10,661 nucleotides of DNA from an uncultured Oscillospiraceae bacterium (GCA_902492895.1 CABUNG010000055.1:1-10661); one strand, 5' to 3'; counted from the first letter of the stretch, positions 1 through 7,229 are shown. The notes: generated by a model from the letters alone, not told the origin. A program made the numbers and translations.

Positions 1-68
1 GGCTGTGTCATGTTGGAGAGAATCGAAATAAGGCCGTTCCCCGATGCCGTTCTGAAATTTCGACAGTC

Positions 69-1448
69 TTATTTCAGGAAAAAGCGAATCAGCCGGTCGT
101 TCCTATCGCTGTACGGCTGATACCGCATCGGCAGATCGATCCAGGTCTTTTTATCCACGATGCTCTTGTGGTGGGAGAAGGTGTCGAATCCGGTCTTTCC
201 GTGATAAGCGCCCATGCCGCTGGCCCCGACCCCTCCGAAACCCATCCCGCTCGTCGCGAGGTGAATGATGGTGTCGTTGATGCAGCCGCCGCCGAAAGAA
301 CAGCGGGAAGTTACGGTCCGGATGACCTTCCGGTCACTCGAAAAGAGATAGAGTGCGAGCGGGTGAGGAAGAGAGTTGACCTTGGCGATCGCCTCCTCCA
401 TATCCCGGAAGGTGAGAACCGGCAGGATGGGGCCGAATATCTCCTCCTGCATGACGGCGTCGTCAAAAGAGACGCCGTCCATCACCGTGGGGGCAATCCG
501 GAGGGTATCCGGATGGACTTCGCCGCCGCAGACAATCTTGGTTTTGTCCAGCAGGCCGCAGAGGCGGGCGAAATGCTTGTCGTTGATGATGCGGCCATAG
601 TGCGGATTGCCGAGCGGATCGGGCCCGAACTGCCGGACAATCTCCTTTTGGATCGCCGCTGTAAGCCGATCCTTGACCGTTTCGTCGCAGTAAAGATAAT
701 CGGGCGCGACACAGGTCTGGCCGCAGTTGAGATATTTGCCGAACACGATCCGCCGGGCCGCCAGCTCCAGGTTTGCGGTTTTGTCCACGATACAGGGACT
801 CTTGCCGCCGAGCTCCAGGGTAACCGGGGTCAGATGTTCGGCGGCCTTCCGCATGACCTCTTTTCCGACCGCCCCGCTGCCGGTGAAGAAAATCGTGTCG
901 AAGCGTTCGTTCAGCAGGCAGGCGTTTTCCTGGCGTCCGCCCGTAATCACGGCGACGTATTCCGGGCGGAAACACTCTGCGGTGATCGATTCGAGCACGG
1001 CGGCGGTATGGGGGGAATAGGCGCTTGGCTTGAGCACAGCGGTGTTGCCAGCCGCGATGGCGTCGGCCAGAGGATCCAGAGTCAGCAGAACGGGATAATT
1101 CCATGGGCTCATGATGAGAGCTGTGCCGTAGGGAGAGGGTTTGACAAAGCTGCGGGAATAGAAATGGGGCAGAGGGGTATGAACCCGCCTCTCCCTTGCG
1201 AACGAGCGGGTGTGGTGGATCATATAGCGGAGCTCGCTCTGCACCAGCCCGACCTCGCACATATACCCCTCCGACGCACTCTTGCCGAGATCGGCGTGCA
1301 GGGCATCGTGAAGCGCCTTTTCGTGCTTTGTCAGGCTGTCCTTCAGCCGTTTCAGCGCCTCCAGGCGATACGCCACAGGCAAAGTCGCACCAGTTTCGAA
1401 AAACGCGCGCTGTCGGGATACGATCCGGCGGATATCCTCTTCCTTCAT
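69..1448 (-). CDS. ALDH3-like NAD(P)-dependent aldehyde dehydrogenase
   Basis: Predicted 459-residue cytoplasmic aldehyde dehydrogenase oxidising an aldehyde to the acid with NAD(P)+. Seen in the sequence: the SPWNYP motif with the active-site Asn at about residue 117, the cofactor-binding Lys in VLKPS at 140, the glycine motif FTGSGAVGK at 188-196, the general-base Glu in LELGGKSP at 212, the catalytic Cys in GQTC at 246, and EEIFGP further on. The length, shorter than the roughly 490-500 residues of classical ALDHs, and the motif pattern fit the ALDH3/fatty aldehyde group. The ATG at 1448 is chosen because AAAGGAGG lies 10 bases upstream; it overlaps the stop codon of the alcohol dehydrogenase in an ATGA, implying translational coupling. 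An in-frame ATG at 1523 would extend the protein by 25 poorly conserved residues and is disfavoured. The substrate cannot be read from the sequence. Family call is firm; physiological role is inference. Confidence 0.95.
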   Translation of the reverse strand: MKEEDIRRIVSRQRAFFETGATLPVAYRLEALKRLKDSLTKHEKALHDALHADLGKSASEGYMCEVGLVQSELRYMIHHTRSFARERRVHTPLPHFYSRSFVKPSPYGTALIMSPWNYPVLLTLDPLADAIAAGNTAVLKPSAYSPHTAAVLESITAECFRPEYVAVITGGRQENACLLNERFDTIFFTGSGAVGKEVMRKAAEHLTPVTLELGGKSPCIVDKTANLELAARRIVFGKYLNCGQTCVAPDYLYCDETVKDRLTAAIQKEIVRQFGPDPLGNPHYGRIINDKHFARLCGLLDKTKIVCGGEVHPDTLRIAPTVMDGVSFDDAVMQEEIFGPILPVLTFRDMEEAIAKVNSLPHPLALYLFSSDRKVIRTVTSRCSFGGGCINDTIIHLATSGMGFGGVGASGMGAYHGKTGFDTFSHHKSIVDKKTWIDLPMRYQPYSDRNDRLIRFFLK

Positions 1449-2674
1449 ACGTTTGCCGCCTCCTTTTCCGGGATGGGTTCCATGACGATCCGGTAAAACC
1501 GCTCCAATTCTTTGGCATCCCATAGACAGGGAACCGGGTAGAGGGGATTCGCTTCGTGGCCCGCATGCCGGGCGAGAGCGGGGATGTCGGCTTCCCGGAT
1601 CTCAGGCAGGGTATCGGGGATTTTAAGACGCCGCCTCATCTCCCGGATGGCCGCGATAAAGGCGCGGGCGCCCTGTTCGTCGGAATCGCAGGGGGAGGAA
1701 ACGCCCGCCGCGATTCCGAGCCGATGCAGTTTTTTATGAACGCGGGGGCCGTAAGCATCCAGTACGAACGGAAGAAGCACGGCGTTGGCGAGACCGTGGG
1801 GGGTGTTGTATTGTCCGCCCAGGGAATGGGCCACAGCGTGGACATAGCCCACATAGGATTTGGTGAAGGCGCTGCCTGCGAGAAAGGAGGCCCGGAGCAT
1901 CCGGCGTCTCGCCTCCATGTCACAGCCGTCCGTGTAGGCGGTGCCGATGTTCTCGAAAATGAGGCGGACGGCCTCCAAGGCGTCCCGACGGGTCTCTCTG
2001 GTAGTGGAACGACCGATGTAGGCTTCCACGGCATGGGTAAGGGCATCCAGGCCGGTGGCGGCGGTCATGGACGGAGGCAGGCTGCGGGTCACTTCGGGAT
2101 CCAGCACCGCATAGCGGGGGATCAGGGGGAAATCGTTGATGGGATATTTGTGACGGGTCCGGGAGTCGGTGATGACGGCGCTCAGGGTGGTTTCACTGCC
2201 GGTCCCGGCCGTGGTGGGGATGGCGATGAGGAGGGGAATCCGACGCCGGATTTTCAGGATGCCCGCCATGCGGCCAAGAGACTTATGCGGCTTCACCACC
2301 CGCGCTCCGACGGCCTTCGCACAATCGATGGAAGAGCCGCCGCCGAATGCGACGATAGCCTGGCACTTGCGCAGCTTATACAGAGCGGCCGCCTCTTCTA
2401 CGTTGTCGGTGGTGGGGTTGGCAACCGTGTCGTCGTACACGAGACAGACGATGCCGGCCTGCTTTAAACGGGATTCCAGATCGGCAGTGAGGCCCAATTC
2501 CCGGATGCCCCTGTCGGTAACGAAAAGAATCAGATCCGCGCCCTTCTGTTTGAGCAGGGCGGGCAGGCTGTCTACGCTCTCCAATATTTTCGGTTTGCGG
2601 TAGGGCAAAAACGGCAGTGCCAACCGGAGCGCGCTTTGAAAGACACGGCAATAGGCCTTTTTCAGAGTATGCAC
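1445..2674 (-). CDS. iron-containing (group III) alcohol dehydrogenase
   Basis: Predicted 409-residue Fe-type alcohol dehydrogenase interconverting an alcohol and aldehyde with NAD(P)H. The N-terminal nucleotide-binding half carries GGGSSID (about 111-117) and PTTAGTGSE (153-161). The C-terminal helical half carries the metal ligands in GLDALTH (Asp210, His214), YVH (His279) and TPHG (His293), with the further active-site His283 in AHSLGG; the 14-residue spacing of the last two ligands matches the FucO-type family. All expected ligands are present, so it should be active. The start is a GTG at 2674, 6 bases after the marR stop; the GAGGAAGG ribosome site lies within the last marR codons. The 3' end overlaps the aldehyde dehydrogenase start by 4 bases. 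Substrate unknown; the pairing suggests that the aldehyde produced or consumed is shared with the downstream enzyme. Confidence 0.95.
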   Translation of the reverse strand: MHTLKKAYCRVFQSALRLALPFLPYRKPKILESVDSLPALLKQKGADLILFVTDRGIRELGLTADLESRLKQAGIVCLVYDDTVANPTTDNVEEAAALYKLRKCQAIVAFGGGSSIDCAKAVGARVVKPHKSLGRMAGILKIRRRIPLLIAIPTTAGTGSETTLSAVITDSRTRHKYPINDFPLIPRYAVLDPEVTRSLPPSMTAATGLDALTHAVEAYIGRSTTRETRRDALEAVRLIFENIGTAYTDGCDMEARRRMLRASFLAGSAFTKSYVGYVHAVAHSLGGQYNTPHGLANAVLLPFVLDAYGPRVHKKLHRLGIAAGVSSPCDSDEQGARAFIAAIREMRRRLKIPDTLPEIREADIPALARHAGHEANPLYPVPCLWDAKELERFYRIVMEPIPEKEAANV

Positions 2675-2680
2675 AAAGGG

Positions 2681-3160
2681 TCATCCTTCCTCGTTTTCGC
2701 GGCAGATCATCCGCAGATTCGATTCGATTTTCGTGAGCGCACGGTAAAAAACCGCGCGTTCTTCCTCACTCAGATCCGCGCCGCCCTGGCTGACTGCACT
2801 GACAATTGCCGCATCCAGCTGCCGGGCGAGTTTTTTTCCGGACGGAGTCAGGCGGATTTTGGCCCGATAGGCTTTTTTTCCGTCGGCGCTGGAGCGGAGA
2901 AGGTAACCCTGTTCCTCCAATTCGGCGATTGAGCGGGATATGGCCGCTTTGTCTTCGCCGCAGAGGGCGCACAGCTCGCCTGCGGTCAGACCGCCGCCGG
3001 CTGCGCCGGGCTGTGCGTCTTCCTGACGCCCGAGATGGAACAGGCACATGACGTGGGGACCCTTGAGTCCGAATTCCGTCATTTCCATGCTCTTGATTTT
3101 TTGAATGCAGCGGTATATGGAAGAAATCCGGGCCGTAAACATTTCAAATCGGTCGTACAT
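2681..3160 (-). CDS. MarR-family transcriptional regulator
   Basis: Predicted 159-residue winged helix-turn-helix regulator. The N-terminal helix (1-25) should help form the dimer; the recognition HTH is at about 57-83 (LTAGELCALCGEDKAAISRS, then IAELEEQGYL), and the wing at about 84-104 ends in the typical RLTPSGKKLA. Long C-terminal helices at 110-150 complete a MarR dimer interface. A Gly/Ala-rich stretch around 46-57 is a little longer than usual before the HTH. The start ATG at 3160 has a GGGGGGAG ribosome site 7 bases upstream. It is the first gene of an operon with an alcohol and an aldehyde dehydrogenase, and a perfect palindrome sits at its own predicted transcription start, so autorepression relieved by a small ligand (perhaps an aldehyde or aromatic acid) is the likely mode. 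Ligand is inference. Confidence 0.92.
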   Translation of the reverse strand: MYDRFEMFTARISSIYRCIQKIKSMEMTEFGLKGPHVMCLFHLGRQEDAQPGAAGGGLTAGELCALCGEDKAAISRSIAELEEQGYLLRSSADGKKAYRAKIRLTPSGKKLARQLDAAIVSAVSQGGADLSEEERAVFYRALTKIESNLRMICRENEEG

Positions 3161-3180
3161 GAGGACACTCCCCCCAAAGA

Positions 3181-3196
3181 TGTTGATGTATCAACA
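3181..3196. promoter_or_regulatory. probable MarR operator palindrome
   Basis: TGTTGATGTATCAACA is a perfect inverted repeat with 7-base arms around a GT centre. It starts about 7 bases after the -10 box of the marR promoter, overlapping the expected transcription start. Size and TTGAT...ATCAA core resemble known MarR sites. Binding is inferred from position and symmetry. Confidence 0.7.
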
Positions 3197-3203
3197 AAAT
3201 GGG

Positions 3204-3232
3204 ATCATACACCAGAACGGGCAATTTGTCAA
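3204..3232 (-). promoter_or_regulatory. sigma-A promoter of the marR-ADH-ALDH operon
   Basis: On the minus strand TTGACA (3232-3227), a 17-base spacer, and TATGAT (3209-3204). This is almost consensus, so the operon is likely strong when the regulator is released. Start predicted near 3197, giving a leader of about 37 bases to the marR ATG. Confidence 0.8.
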
Positions 3233-3352
3233 CGGTCTTGTGCACAAATGGCACGCGCATGGCCATCATTTTTCTCTTATGAAGTGCAAAAGACATATCG
3301 GTCGTGCACCGCATATCAAACAGACGTTCCTATAAAATTCTCTAAAGGACAT

Positions 3353-3392
3353 AAAAAAACCCGAAAACCCGTATCAATACAGGGTTTTCGGG
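3353..3392 (-). terminator. intrinsic terminator of the tRNA operon
   Basis: Perfect 11-base inverted repeat (3360-3370 with 3382-3392; arms CCCGAAAACCC/GGGTTTTCGGG) with an 11-base loop, followed on the minus strand by seven T residues. It begins 2 bases after the tRNA-Gln CCA end, so it defines the end of the tRNA transcript. Confidence 0.9.
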
Positions 3393-3393
3393 G

Positions 3394-3467
3394 TGGCTGG
3401 GATGGCTGGAATCGAACCAGCACGAGCAGAGTCAAAGTCTGCTGTCCTACCACTAGACTACATCCCA
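3394..3467 (-). tRNA. tRNA-Gln (TTG)
   Basis: 74 bases including an encoded CCA. The acceptor stem TGGGATG/CATCCCA pairs fully; the anticodon loop CTTTGAC gives anticodon TTG (bases 3433-3435), and the T loop is GGTTCGATTCC. It is the last gene of the four-tRNA operon, separated from tRNA-His by about 75 bases holding a large hairpin. Confidence 0.97.
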
Positions 3468-3502
3468 ATATGACAAGGCGGATGAACGCCCGTTATTTGA
3501 AT

Positions 3503-3539
3503 GAATAGGGACACCCGGGAAACCCGCGTGTCCCTATTC
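3503..3539. repeat. long hairpin between tRNA-Gln and tRNA-His
   Basis: GAATAGGGACAC (3503-3514) is perfectly complementary to GTGTCCCTATTC (3528-3539), and the intervening bases add an inner CGGG/CCCG stem around AAA, for about 16 pairs with one C-C mismatch. No T run follows on either strand, so it is not a standard terminator. It could be an RNase processing signal, an attenuating or transcript-stabilising hairpin, or a terminator remnant after tRNA-His. Confidence 0.75.
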
Positions 3540-3543
3540 GTTG

Positions 3544-3621
<78 letters not shown>

Positions 3622-3626
3622 ATAAA

Positions 3627-3703
3627 TGGCGCGCCTGAAGGGACTCGAACCCCTGGCCCTCTGCTTAGAAGGCAGATGCTCTATCCAGCTGAGCTACAGG
3701 CGC
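3627..3703 (-). tRNA. tRNA-Arg (TCT)
   Basis: 77 bases including CCA. Acceptor stem GCGCCTG/CAGGCGC pairs perfectly; the anticodon loop TTCTAAG gives anticodon TCT, reading AGA/AGG codons. Second gene of the operon, 16 bases after tRNA-Gly. Confidence 0.97.
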
Positions 3704-3719
3704 ACGGTCCCGCAGGACA

Positions 3720-3793
3720 TGGAGCGGGTGATGGGAATCGAACCCACACGACCAGCTTGGAAGGCTGGGGTTCTACCACTGAACTACACCCGC
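3720..3793 (-). tRNA. tRNA-Gly (TCC)
   Basis: 74 bases including CCA. Acceptor stem GCGGGTG/CACCCGC pairs perfectly; the anticodon loop TTCCAAG gives anticodon TCC, reading GGA/GGG. First gene of the operon, about 33 bases downstream of the -10 box. Confidence 0.97.
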
Positions 3794-3826
3794 ATATTGG
3801 CCGCCATTGGCTTGACGGCGTCCCCT

Positions 3827-3855
3827 ATCATACCATAATCGAACCGTCACGTCAA
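3827..3855 (-). promoter_or_regulatory. sigma-A promoter of the tRNA operon
   Basis: On the minus strand TTGACG (3855-3850), a 17-base spacer, then TATGAT (3832-3827). It sits in the 66 bases between the transglutaminase-like gene stop and tRNA-Gly, so the tRNAs have their own start. A G-rich tract follows the -10 box rather than the GCGC-type discriminator of stringently controlled promoters. Confidence 0.8.
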
Positions 3856-3859
3856 GGGA

Positions 3860-5086
3860 TTATTCGGGTTTTTTCGTGATGGTGATGATGCTGTAGGTTT
3901 GATTGACCTCGTAGTCATAAGGCCACATGGTTTTATCCTTCAGATTAGCGGTCACGGTGGATGAAAACCAGCTTTCCTGCTGGATAAACAAGCTGCCGTT
4001 TTGCAGCTTATCCGGAGAAAAGCGCAGCTCAATTGTCTCAGCGCCGGCCTCGACCTCGCGGGCCACAACGCGGGCGATGTCCTCGAGCGAATAGGTGTTG
4101 AAGTAGGCGCCGGTACGGGTAAAATAGTTGGCCGCCGTGGCTGTACAGGTATCGATGCCGAAATTCTCGTCGTCCAGGGAATGCGTCAGCAGTATGTCTG
4201 CGCTGGTCATATTAAAGTAGGTGTGCCGGATGAGGTCGCCGCTGTCATTCCAGGTGGGATCGAGATGGTAATTCCGCCCTTCGACGGTGACGATGTTCCA
4301 CATATGAGAGCGCTTGTTTTCATCGAAACCCGTGACGACCGTGGCGGGAATATCCGCTTCCTCGAGAAGCAGCTGCATCGCTCTGGCATAGCCCTCACAG
4401 ACCGCTTTTCCCTGCACAAGAGCCCCATAGGCGGAAAAGGCGTGGGGAAACGCTTCGGCCGGAGAGGGGGCTTCCGCGGCAGTGTTGTCATACGTACAGC
4501 GATCGAGGAGGGCATCGTGCAGAGCCAGCTCTTTTTCAAAAGCCGTGGCGGTATCCGACAGGGTGTCCAGCAGATCCCGGCAGACGTCCTGCAGCCGGGA
4601 TCTGGCGTCCTTCCGCTCGGCCGCGTTCATGGTATACACCAATTTAAAAGTGGTGAAGCGGCTGGTTCCTCCCGCCTGATGCCCGTCAAAACCGTAGACA
4701 TTGCCGATATAGAAAAACTGGGGATTGTCCCGGGTAAACGCCGCATAGAGCTTTTTGGCTTCTGTTTCGCCCTGGAGGGCTTCTGGCAGCTTGACCTGCA
4801 CACCGGGATATTCCCGCTTTTCTCCCTTGCTCGTATCGGAAATCGTGACGGTCTCGTCGTCTGAAAATCCCTGTTTCACCGCGGCATACACGGCGGAATA
4901 CGCTTTTTTGAGCCGGTCGTCCAGGCGGCTGTAGCACCATTTATTCTGGTATTCACGCAGCTGTGCCGCGGATACTTGAAACGATTCCGTATCCGCCCCG
5001 GAGGCATCCGGTTCCGGCCAGATGACCGAACAGCCTGCCAAGACTATACATGCTGCACAAAGCAGCGCGGCCAGCAGCCTTCTCAA
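3860..5086 (-). CDS. transglutaminase-like domain lipoprotein
   Basis: Predicted 408-residue exported lipoprotein with a transglutaminase-like (papain-fold) domain. From the chosen start: n-region with two Arg, hydrophobic core, and lipobox LAGC with the modified Cys at 19. The catalytic triad is visible as Cys230 in GKAVCEGYA, His261 in SHMWN and Asp276 in HLDPTW. The order and spacing fit the bacterial TGase-like family, many of which act as cell-surface peptidases or crosslinkers. The remaining roughly 110 C-terminal residues are beta-rich and unassigned. The TTG at 5086 is preferred because GGGAGG lies 9 bases upstream and it gives a textbook signal peptide. An ATG at 5122 is possible but has a poor ribosome site; starts beyond about 5164 would precede the predicted transcription start. 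Target protein unknown. It is transcribed independently of the LCP-like gene upstream. Confidence 0.9.
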   Translation of the reverse strand: MRRLLAALLCAACIVLAGCSVIWPEPDASGADTESFQVSAAQLREYQNKWCYSRLDDRLKKAYSAVYAAVKQGFSDDETVTISDTSKGEKREYPGVQVKLPEALQGETEAKKLYAAFTRDNPQFFYIGNVYGFDGHQAGGTSRFTTFKLVYTMNAAERKDARSRLQDVCRDLLDTLSDTATAFEKELALHDALLDRCTYDNTAAEAPSPAEAFPHAFSAYGALVQGKAVCEGYARAMQLLLEEADIPATVVTGFDENKRSHMWNIVTVEGRNYHLDPTWNDSGDLIRHTYFNMTSADILLTHSLDDENFGIDTCTATAANYFTRTGAYFNTYSLEDIARVVAREVEAGAETIELRFSPDKLQNGSLFIQQESWFSSTVTANLKDKTMWPYDYEVNQTYSIITITKKPE

Positions 5087-5170
5087 TGACTGAAACCTCC
5101 CGCATTCCTCTGACTTGCGCATATACCCATTCCGATCCCCGCACATGCTCCACGCGGGGACTGCAGTTCT

Positions 5171-5179
5171 ATTGTACCA
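5171..5179 (-). promoter_or_regulatory. extended -10 promoter for the transglutaminase-like gene
   Basis: On the minus strand TGGTACAAT is an extended -10 element. No convincing -35 box sits 16-18 bases upstream (best TTTCGG). Start expected near 5164, giving a leader of about 78 bases. Confidence 0.5.
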
Positions 5180-5204
5180 CACAACGACCGGCCCCGAAAT
5201 GGAA

Positions 5205-5237
5205 AATCCCCGATTCTCCTGCCGAAAATATCGGGGC
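5205..5237 (-). terminator. weak terminator-like hairpin after the LCP-like gene
   Basis: CCCCGAT (5208-5214) pairs with ATCGGGG (5230-5236) across a 15-base loop, and the minus-strand tail is ATTTTCC. It lies 15 bases past the LCP-like stop codon. The long loop and broken T run make it at best a weak terminator. Confidence 0.4.
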
Positions 5238-5251
5238 AAATCCTCGTCTTT

Positions 5252-6172
5252 TCAGCTTGTTTCGCCAAACAGCGCCTGCAGCTGGTCCGCTGCCCCGTCC
5301 GCTGCAAAGCGTTTATCGTCTCCGCTGCCCACATACCGCCCCTCCAGGGATACCGGTGTGCAGACGGCCCCGCTGTTTGCCGCGGCCAGGCTCCGCAGCG
5401 CCTCTTGATATCCGGTGTAATGAGAAATCCGGATATCGGTCTTCGCCAGTTCTGCAATCTTGCTGAAATCCGCTTCCGATTTGGCGTCTCTCGCGGCCGT
5501 CATATACTGATTGACAAGAGCGGACAGAACCTGGGCCTGAATATCCGCCTGCTGCTGCAGTCCTCCGTGCTGCCACTTCGGATACCGCAGAATGTCCACC
5601 GTTTGTTTTGGGGTCAGAGTATACCGGCCGCTGCTCATTTTGATGAAATAGTCTCCCTCCCGGCAGTCCAAATCCTCTTCCAGAGTGAACTGCAGGCTGG
5701 AATCAAAGTGTTGCAGCAGTTTTTCCACATTGGCGTAGGTCATCGAAATATAATGGCTGAACGAAACGCCCAGCAGCTGGCCGGCGGCGGTTTGCGCGGC
5801 AGCGACGCCGTTTTTACGGCACAGCTCATCCAGTCGAATCAGCGTCGTGCCGTCCGCCACCTCGGTTTCCCGCGGAACGGCGACCGCATGAATTCTCCCC
5901 CTGGCCGGATCGGCACGCACCGCCACGAAACCCTTCGGATCCGTGCCGTCCTGGGTGGCGACAAAAAGCCAACGCACATCCGCTGATGTGAAAGACGGCT
6001 GTTCCTCGCCCGAAACAGCTGAGGATGCGTCGCGGCCCGGCGCCCGGTTGTTGACGATGGCCCACAGGCACACGACTCCGAAAACCGCTAAAAACAGCAC
6101 GAAGACCAGCAAAAAGACGACCACACCGCTCGCGCGGCCGGATTTTTTCTTTTTTGGACGAACATTCGGCAT
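5252..6172 (-). CDS. divergent LytR-CpsA-Psr (LCP)-like membrane-anchored protein
   Basis: Predicted 306-residue protein with a Lys-rich N-terminus (KKKK at 7-10), one membrane helix at about 15-38, and an extracellular domain. Its motif order recalls LCP enzymes, which attach teichoic acids or other glycopolymers to peptidoglycan: a strand with FVAVRADPARGRI (82-94), VPRETEV (99-105, matching the LCP PRDT motif), LLGVSFSHYISMTYANVEKLL (start about 133), and TPKQTVDILRYPKWQ (187-201, matching the LNGEQALAYVRYR region). The canonical second Arg cluster (RxxRQQ) is replaced by LQQQADIQ, so pyrophosphate binding may be weakened or lost. The ATG at 6172 is chosen because GAGGAG lies 9 bases upstream; an upstream ATG at 6226 lies at the promoter. 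It has its own promoter and sits between two lipoprotein genes. Family membership is by motif order only and moderately sure. Confidence 0.75.
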   Translation of the reverse strand: MPNVRPKKKKSGRASGVVVFLLVFVLFLAVFGVVCLWAIVNNRAPGRDASSAVSGEEQPSFTSADVRWLFVATQDGTDPKGFVAVRADPARGRIHAVAVPRETEVADGTTLIRLDELCRKNGVAAAQTAAGQLLGVSFSHYISMTYANVEKLLQHFDSSLQFTLEEDLDCREGDYFIKMSSGRYTLTPKQTVDILRYPKWQHGGLQQQADIQAQVLSALVNQYMTAARDAKSEADFSKIAELAKTDIRISHYTGYQEALRSLAAANSGAVCTPVSLEGRYVGSGDDKRFAADGAADQLQALFGETS

Positions 6173-6216
6173 GGCTGTCGACTCCTCTGCGGTAACAATA
6201 CAGCAACTCTTTATTG

Positions 6217-6246
6217 AGTATAACAAAACCTACCCGGGAAATGCAA
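6217..6246 (-). promoter_or_regulatory. promoter of the LCP-like gene
   Basis: On the minus strand TTGCAT (6246-6241), an 18-base spacer, then TATACT (6222-6217) preceded by TGT, an extended -10. Leader to the ATG at 6172 is about 37 bases. Confidence 0.65.
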
Positions 6247-6309
6247 GAACAAGCCTGTAATATTCGGCTACAGACTTGTAACGTTTTTCCAATCCGTCAG
6301 ACGTATATA

Positions 6310-6339
6310 GAAAAAGGAGAGCGGTGACTCCGCTCTCCT
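6310..6339 (-). terminator. intrinsic terminator of the lipoprotein gene
   Basis: Perfect stem GGAGAGCGG/CCGCTCTCC (6316-6324 with 6330-6338), 5-base loop, followed on the minus strand by TTTTT (6315-6311). It lies 27 bases past the stop codon of the lipoprotein gene and upstream of the LCP-like promoter, separating the two units. Confidence 0.9.
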
Positions 6340-6365
6340 CGTAAGTTTACGCCATTTTCGAACAT

Positions 6366-7229
6366 TCAGACGGCGTCCGCTCCCGGCGCCTCTGTATATT
6401 GGTCCAGATCTTCAGGCGGTGTCACGGTCACTGCCTGGCCGGGATTGTTGATCGTCACCGACATATTCACATCAAGCTGCATTTCGGACGATATCGTGGA
6501 TTCCGGATCGGCGACCGACGGCATTTCGTATGCCAGAACAAGCGAGACGGTGCCGGACGCTTCCCGGATCAGATTGTCCCCGCCGAGCTTTGCCGTCAGT
6601 TCGATGCCCAGCACGCGCAAATCCGGCTCATTTTCCGATTCTGTATCCGTATCGATGCCCATATCGCCAAGGGAATCCATCAAATCCGAATGCATCAGAG
6701 ATTTCAAGAGTCCCAACACTTTATCCGGATCGACCGACATGGTCAGAGTGCGGATACCGTCTGTCTCGGTCAGTTCGAGCTTTTTGAAATACTCTTCCTT
6801 GAACTCGAAATTCAGAGCGTCTTCGGCCAGATCATCGTCGACCGGGCTCTTGACTTTCATGCCCATCATGTCGGTATATGTATACGCTCCGTCCCGATAA
6901 AGAGACAGCGGGATTTCCTGACCGGCCACCGTTTCGGTAATGTCGGCACGAAATTTCGTGGAACTCTCTATCTGTACATGTCCTTTGACCCCTATTTCCA
7001 TCGAGGTGCCAGGCATAGACATCTTGAGATTTACATCCAAATTCAAGTCAGCGCATTGTAAAGCTTCCATAGCCTCCGCTGCGCTCTTAAGTGTTTCAAA
7101 CGCACTGGGGGGCGGCGGGGCCATGCTGGCCTCCGACGCCTCTCCCTGGCGCGGCACACCGCCGCAGGCGGCCAGCGAAAGAGCCAAGACAACCGATAGG
7201 GCGCCCGGCAACATTCGACGCATTTTCAT
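6366..7229 (-). CDS. putative lipoprotein, DUF6612/LppX-like
   Basis: Predicted 287-residue exported lipoprotein of unknown role. Signal: basic n-region (MKMRRM), hydrophobic core and lipobox LAAC with Cys22, then a Gly/Ser/Pro linker. Mature part: an amphipathic helix (SAAEAMEAL), then alternating beta strands rich in the pattern of LolA/LppX-type half-barrels (DLNLDVNLKMSM, GVKGHVQIESSTKF), a turn with SLYRDGAYTYTDMMGMKVK, which is typical of DUF6612-like proteins, and a closing pair of strands. The region around the Asp/Glu-rich TDTESENEPD is acidic. The ATG at 7229 is preferred because GGAGG sits 9 bases upstream; the ATG at 7235 would abut the ribosome site. It is monocistronic, with its own promoter and strong terminator. 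A lipid- or hydrophobic-ligand-binding role is inference from fold resemblance only. Confidence 0.85.
   Translation of the reverse strand: MKMRRMLPGALSVVLALSLAACGGVPRQGEASEASMAPPPPSAFETLKSAAEAMEALQCADLNLDVNLKMSMPGTSMEIGVKGHVQIESSTKFRADITETVAGQEIPLSLYRDGAYTYTDMMGMKVKSPVDDDLAEDALNFEFKEEYFKKLELTETDGIRTLTMSVDPDKVLGLLKSLMHSDLMDSLGDMGIDTDTESENEPDLRVLGIELTAKLGGDNLIREASGTVSLVLAYEMPSVADPESTISSEMQLDVNMSVTINNPGQAVTVTPPEDLDQYTEAPGADAV

Noticed and set aside
1..75. Inverted repeat GAAATAAG/CTTATTTC (25-32 with 68-75) after the ALDH stop, as a possible terminator, and an open plus frame ending at 120
   Set aside because: The 35-base loop and missing T run make it a poor terminator, and the open frame is only 40 codons, overlaps the ALDH end and has no recognisable similarity.
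168..1496. A 442-codon plus-strand open frame opposite the aldehyde dehydrogenase
   Set aside because: It is antisense to a gene with all ALDH catalytic motifs, has no ribosome site and no recognisable domain; it is a by-product of GC-rich codon use.
1556..2467. A 303-codon plus-strand open frame opposite the alcohol dehydrogenase
   Set aside because: Gly-rich, no family pattern, and antisense to a clear Fe-ADH.
3197..3352. Palindrome TTGTGCACAA (3238-3247) and other short symmetries upstream of the marR promoter
   Set aside because: Ten-base palindromes are expected by chance, and no promoter is placed to use them; nothing else is visible in this stretch.
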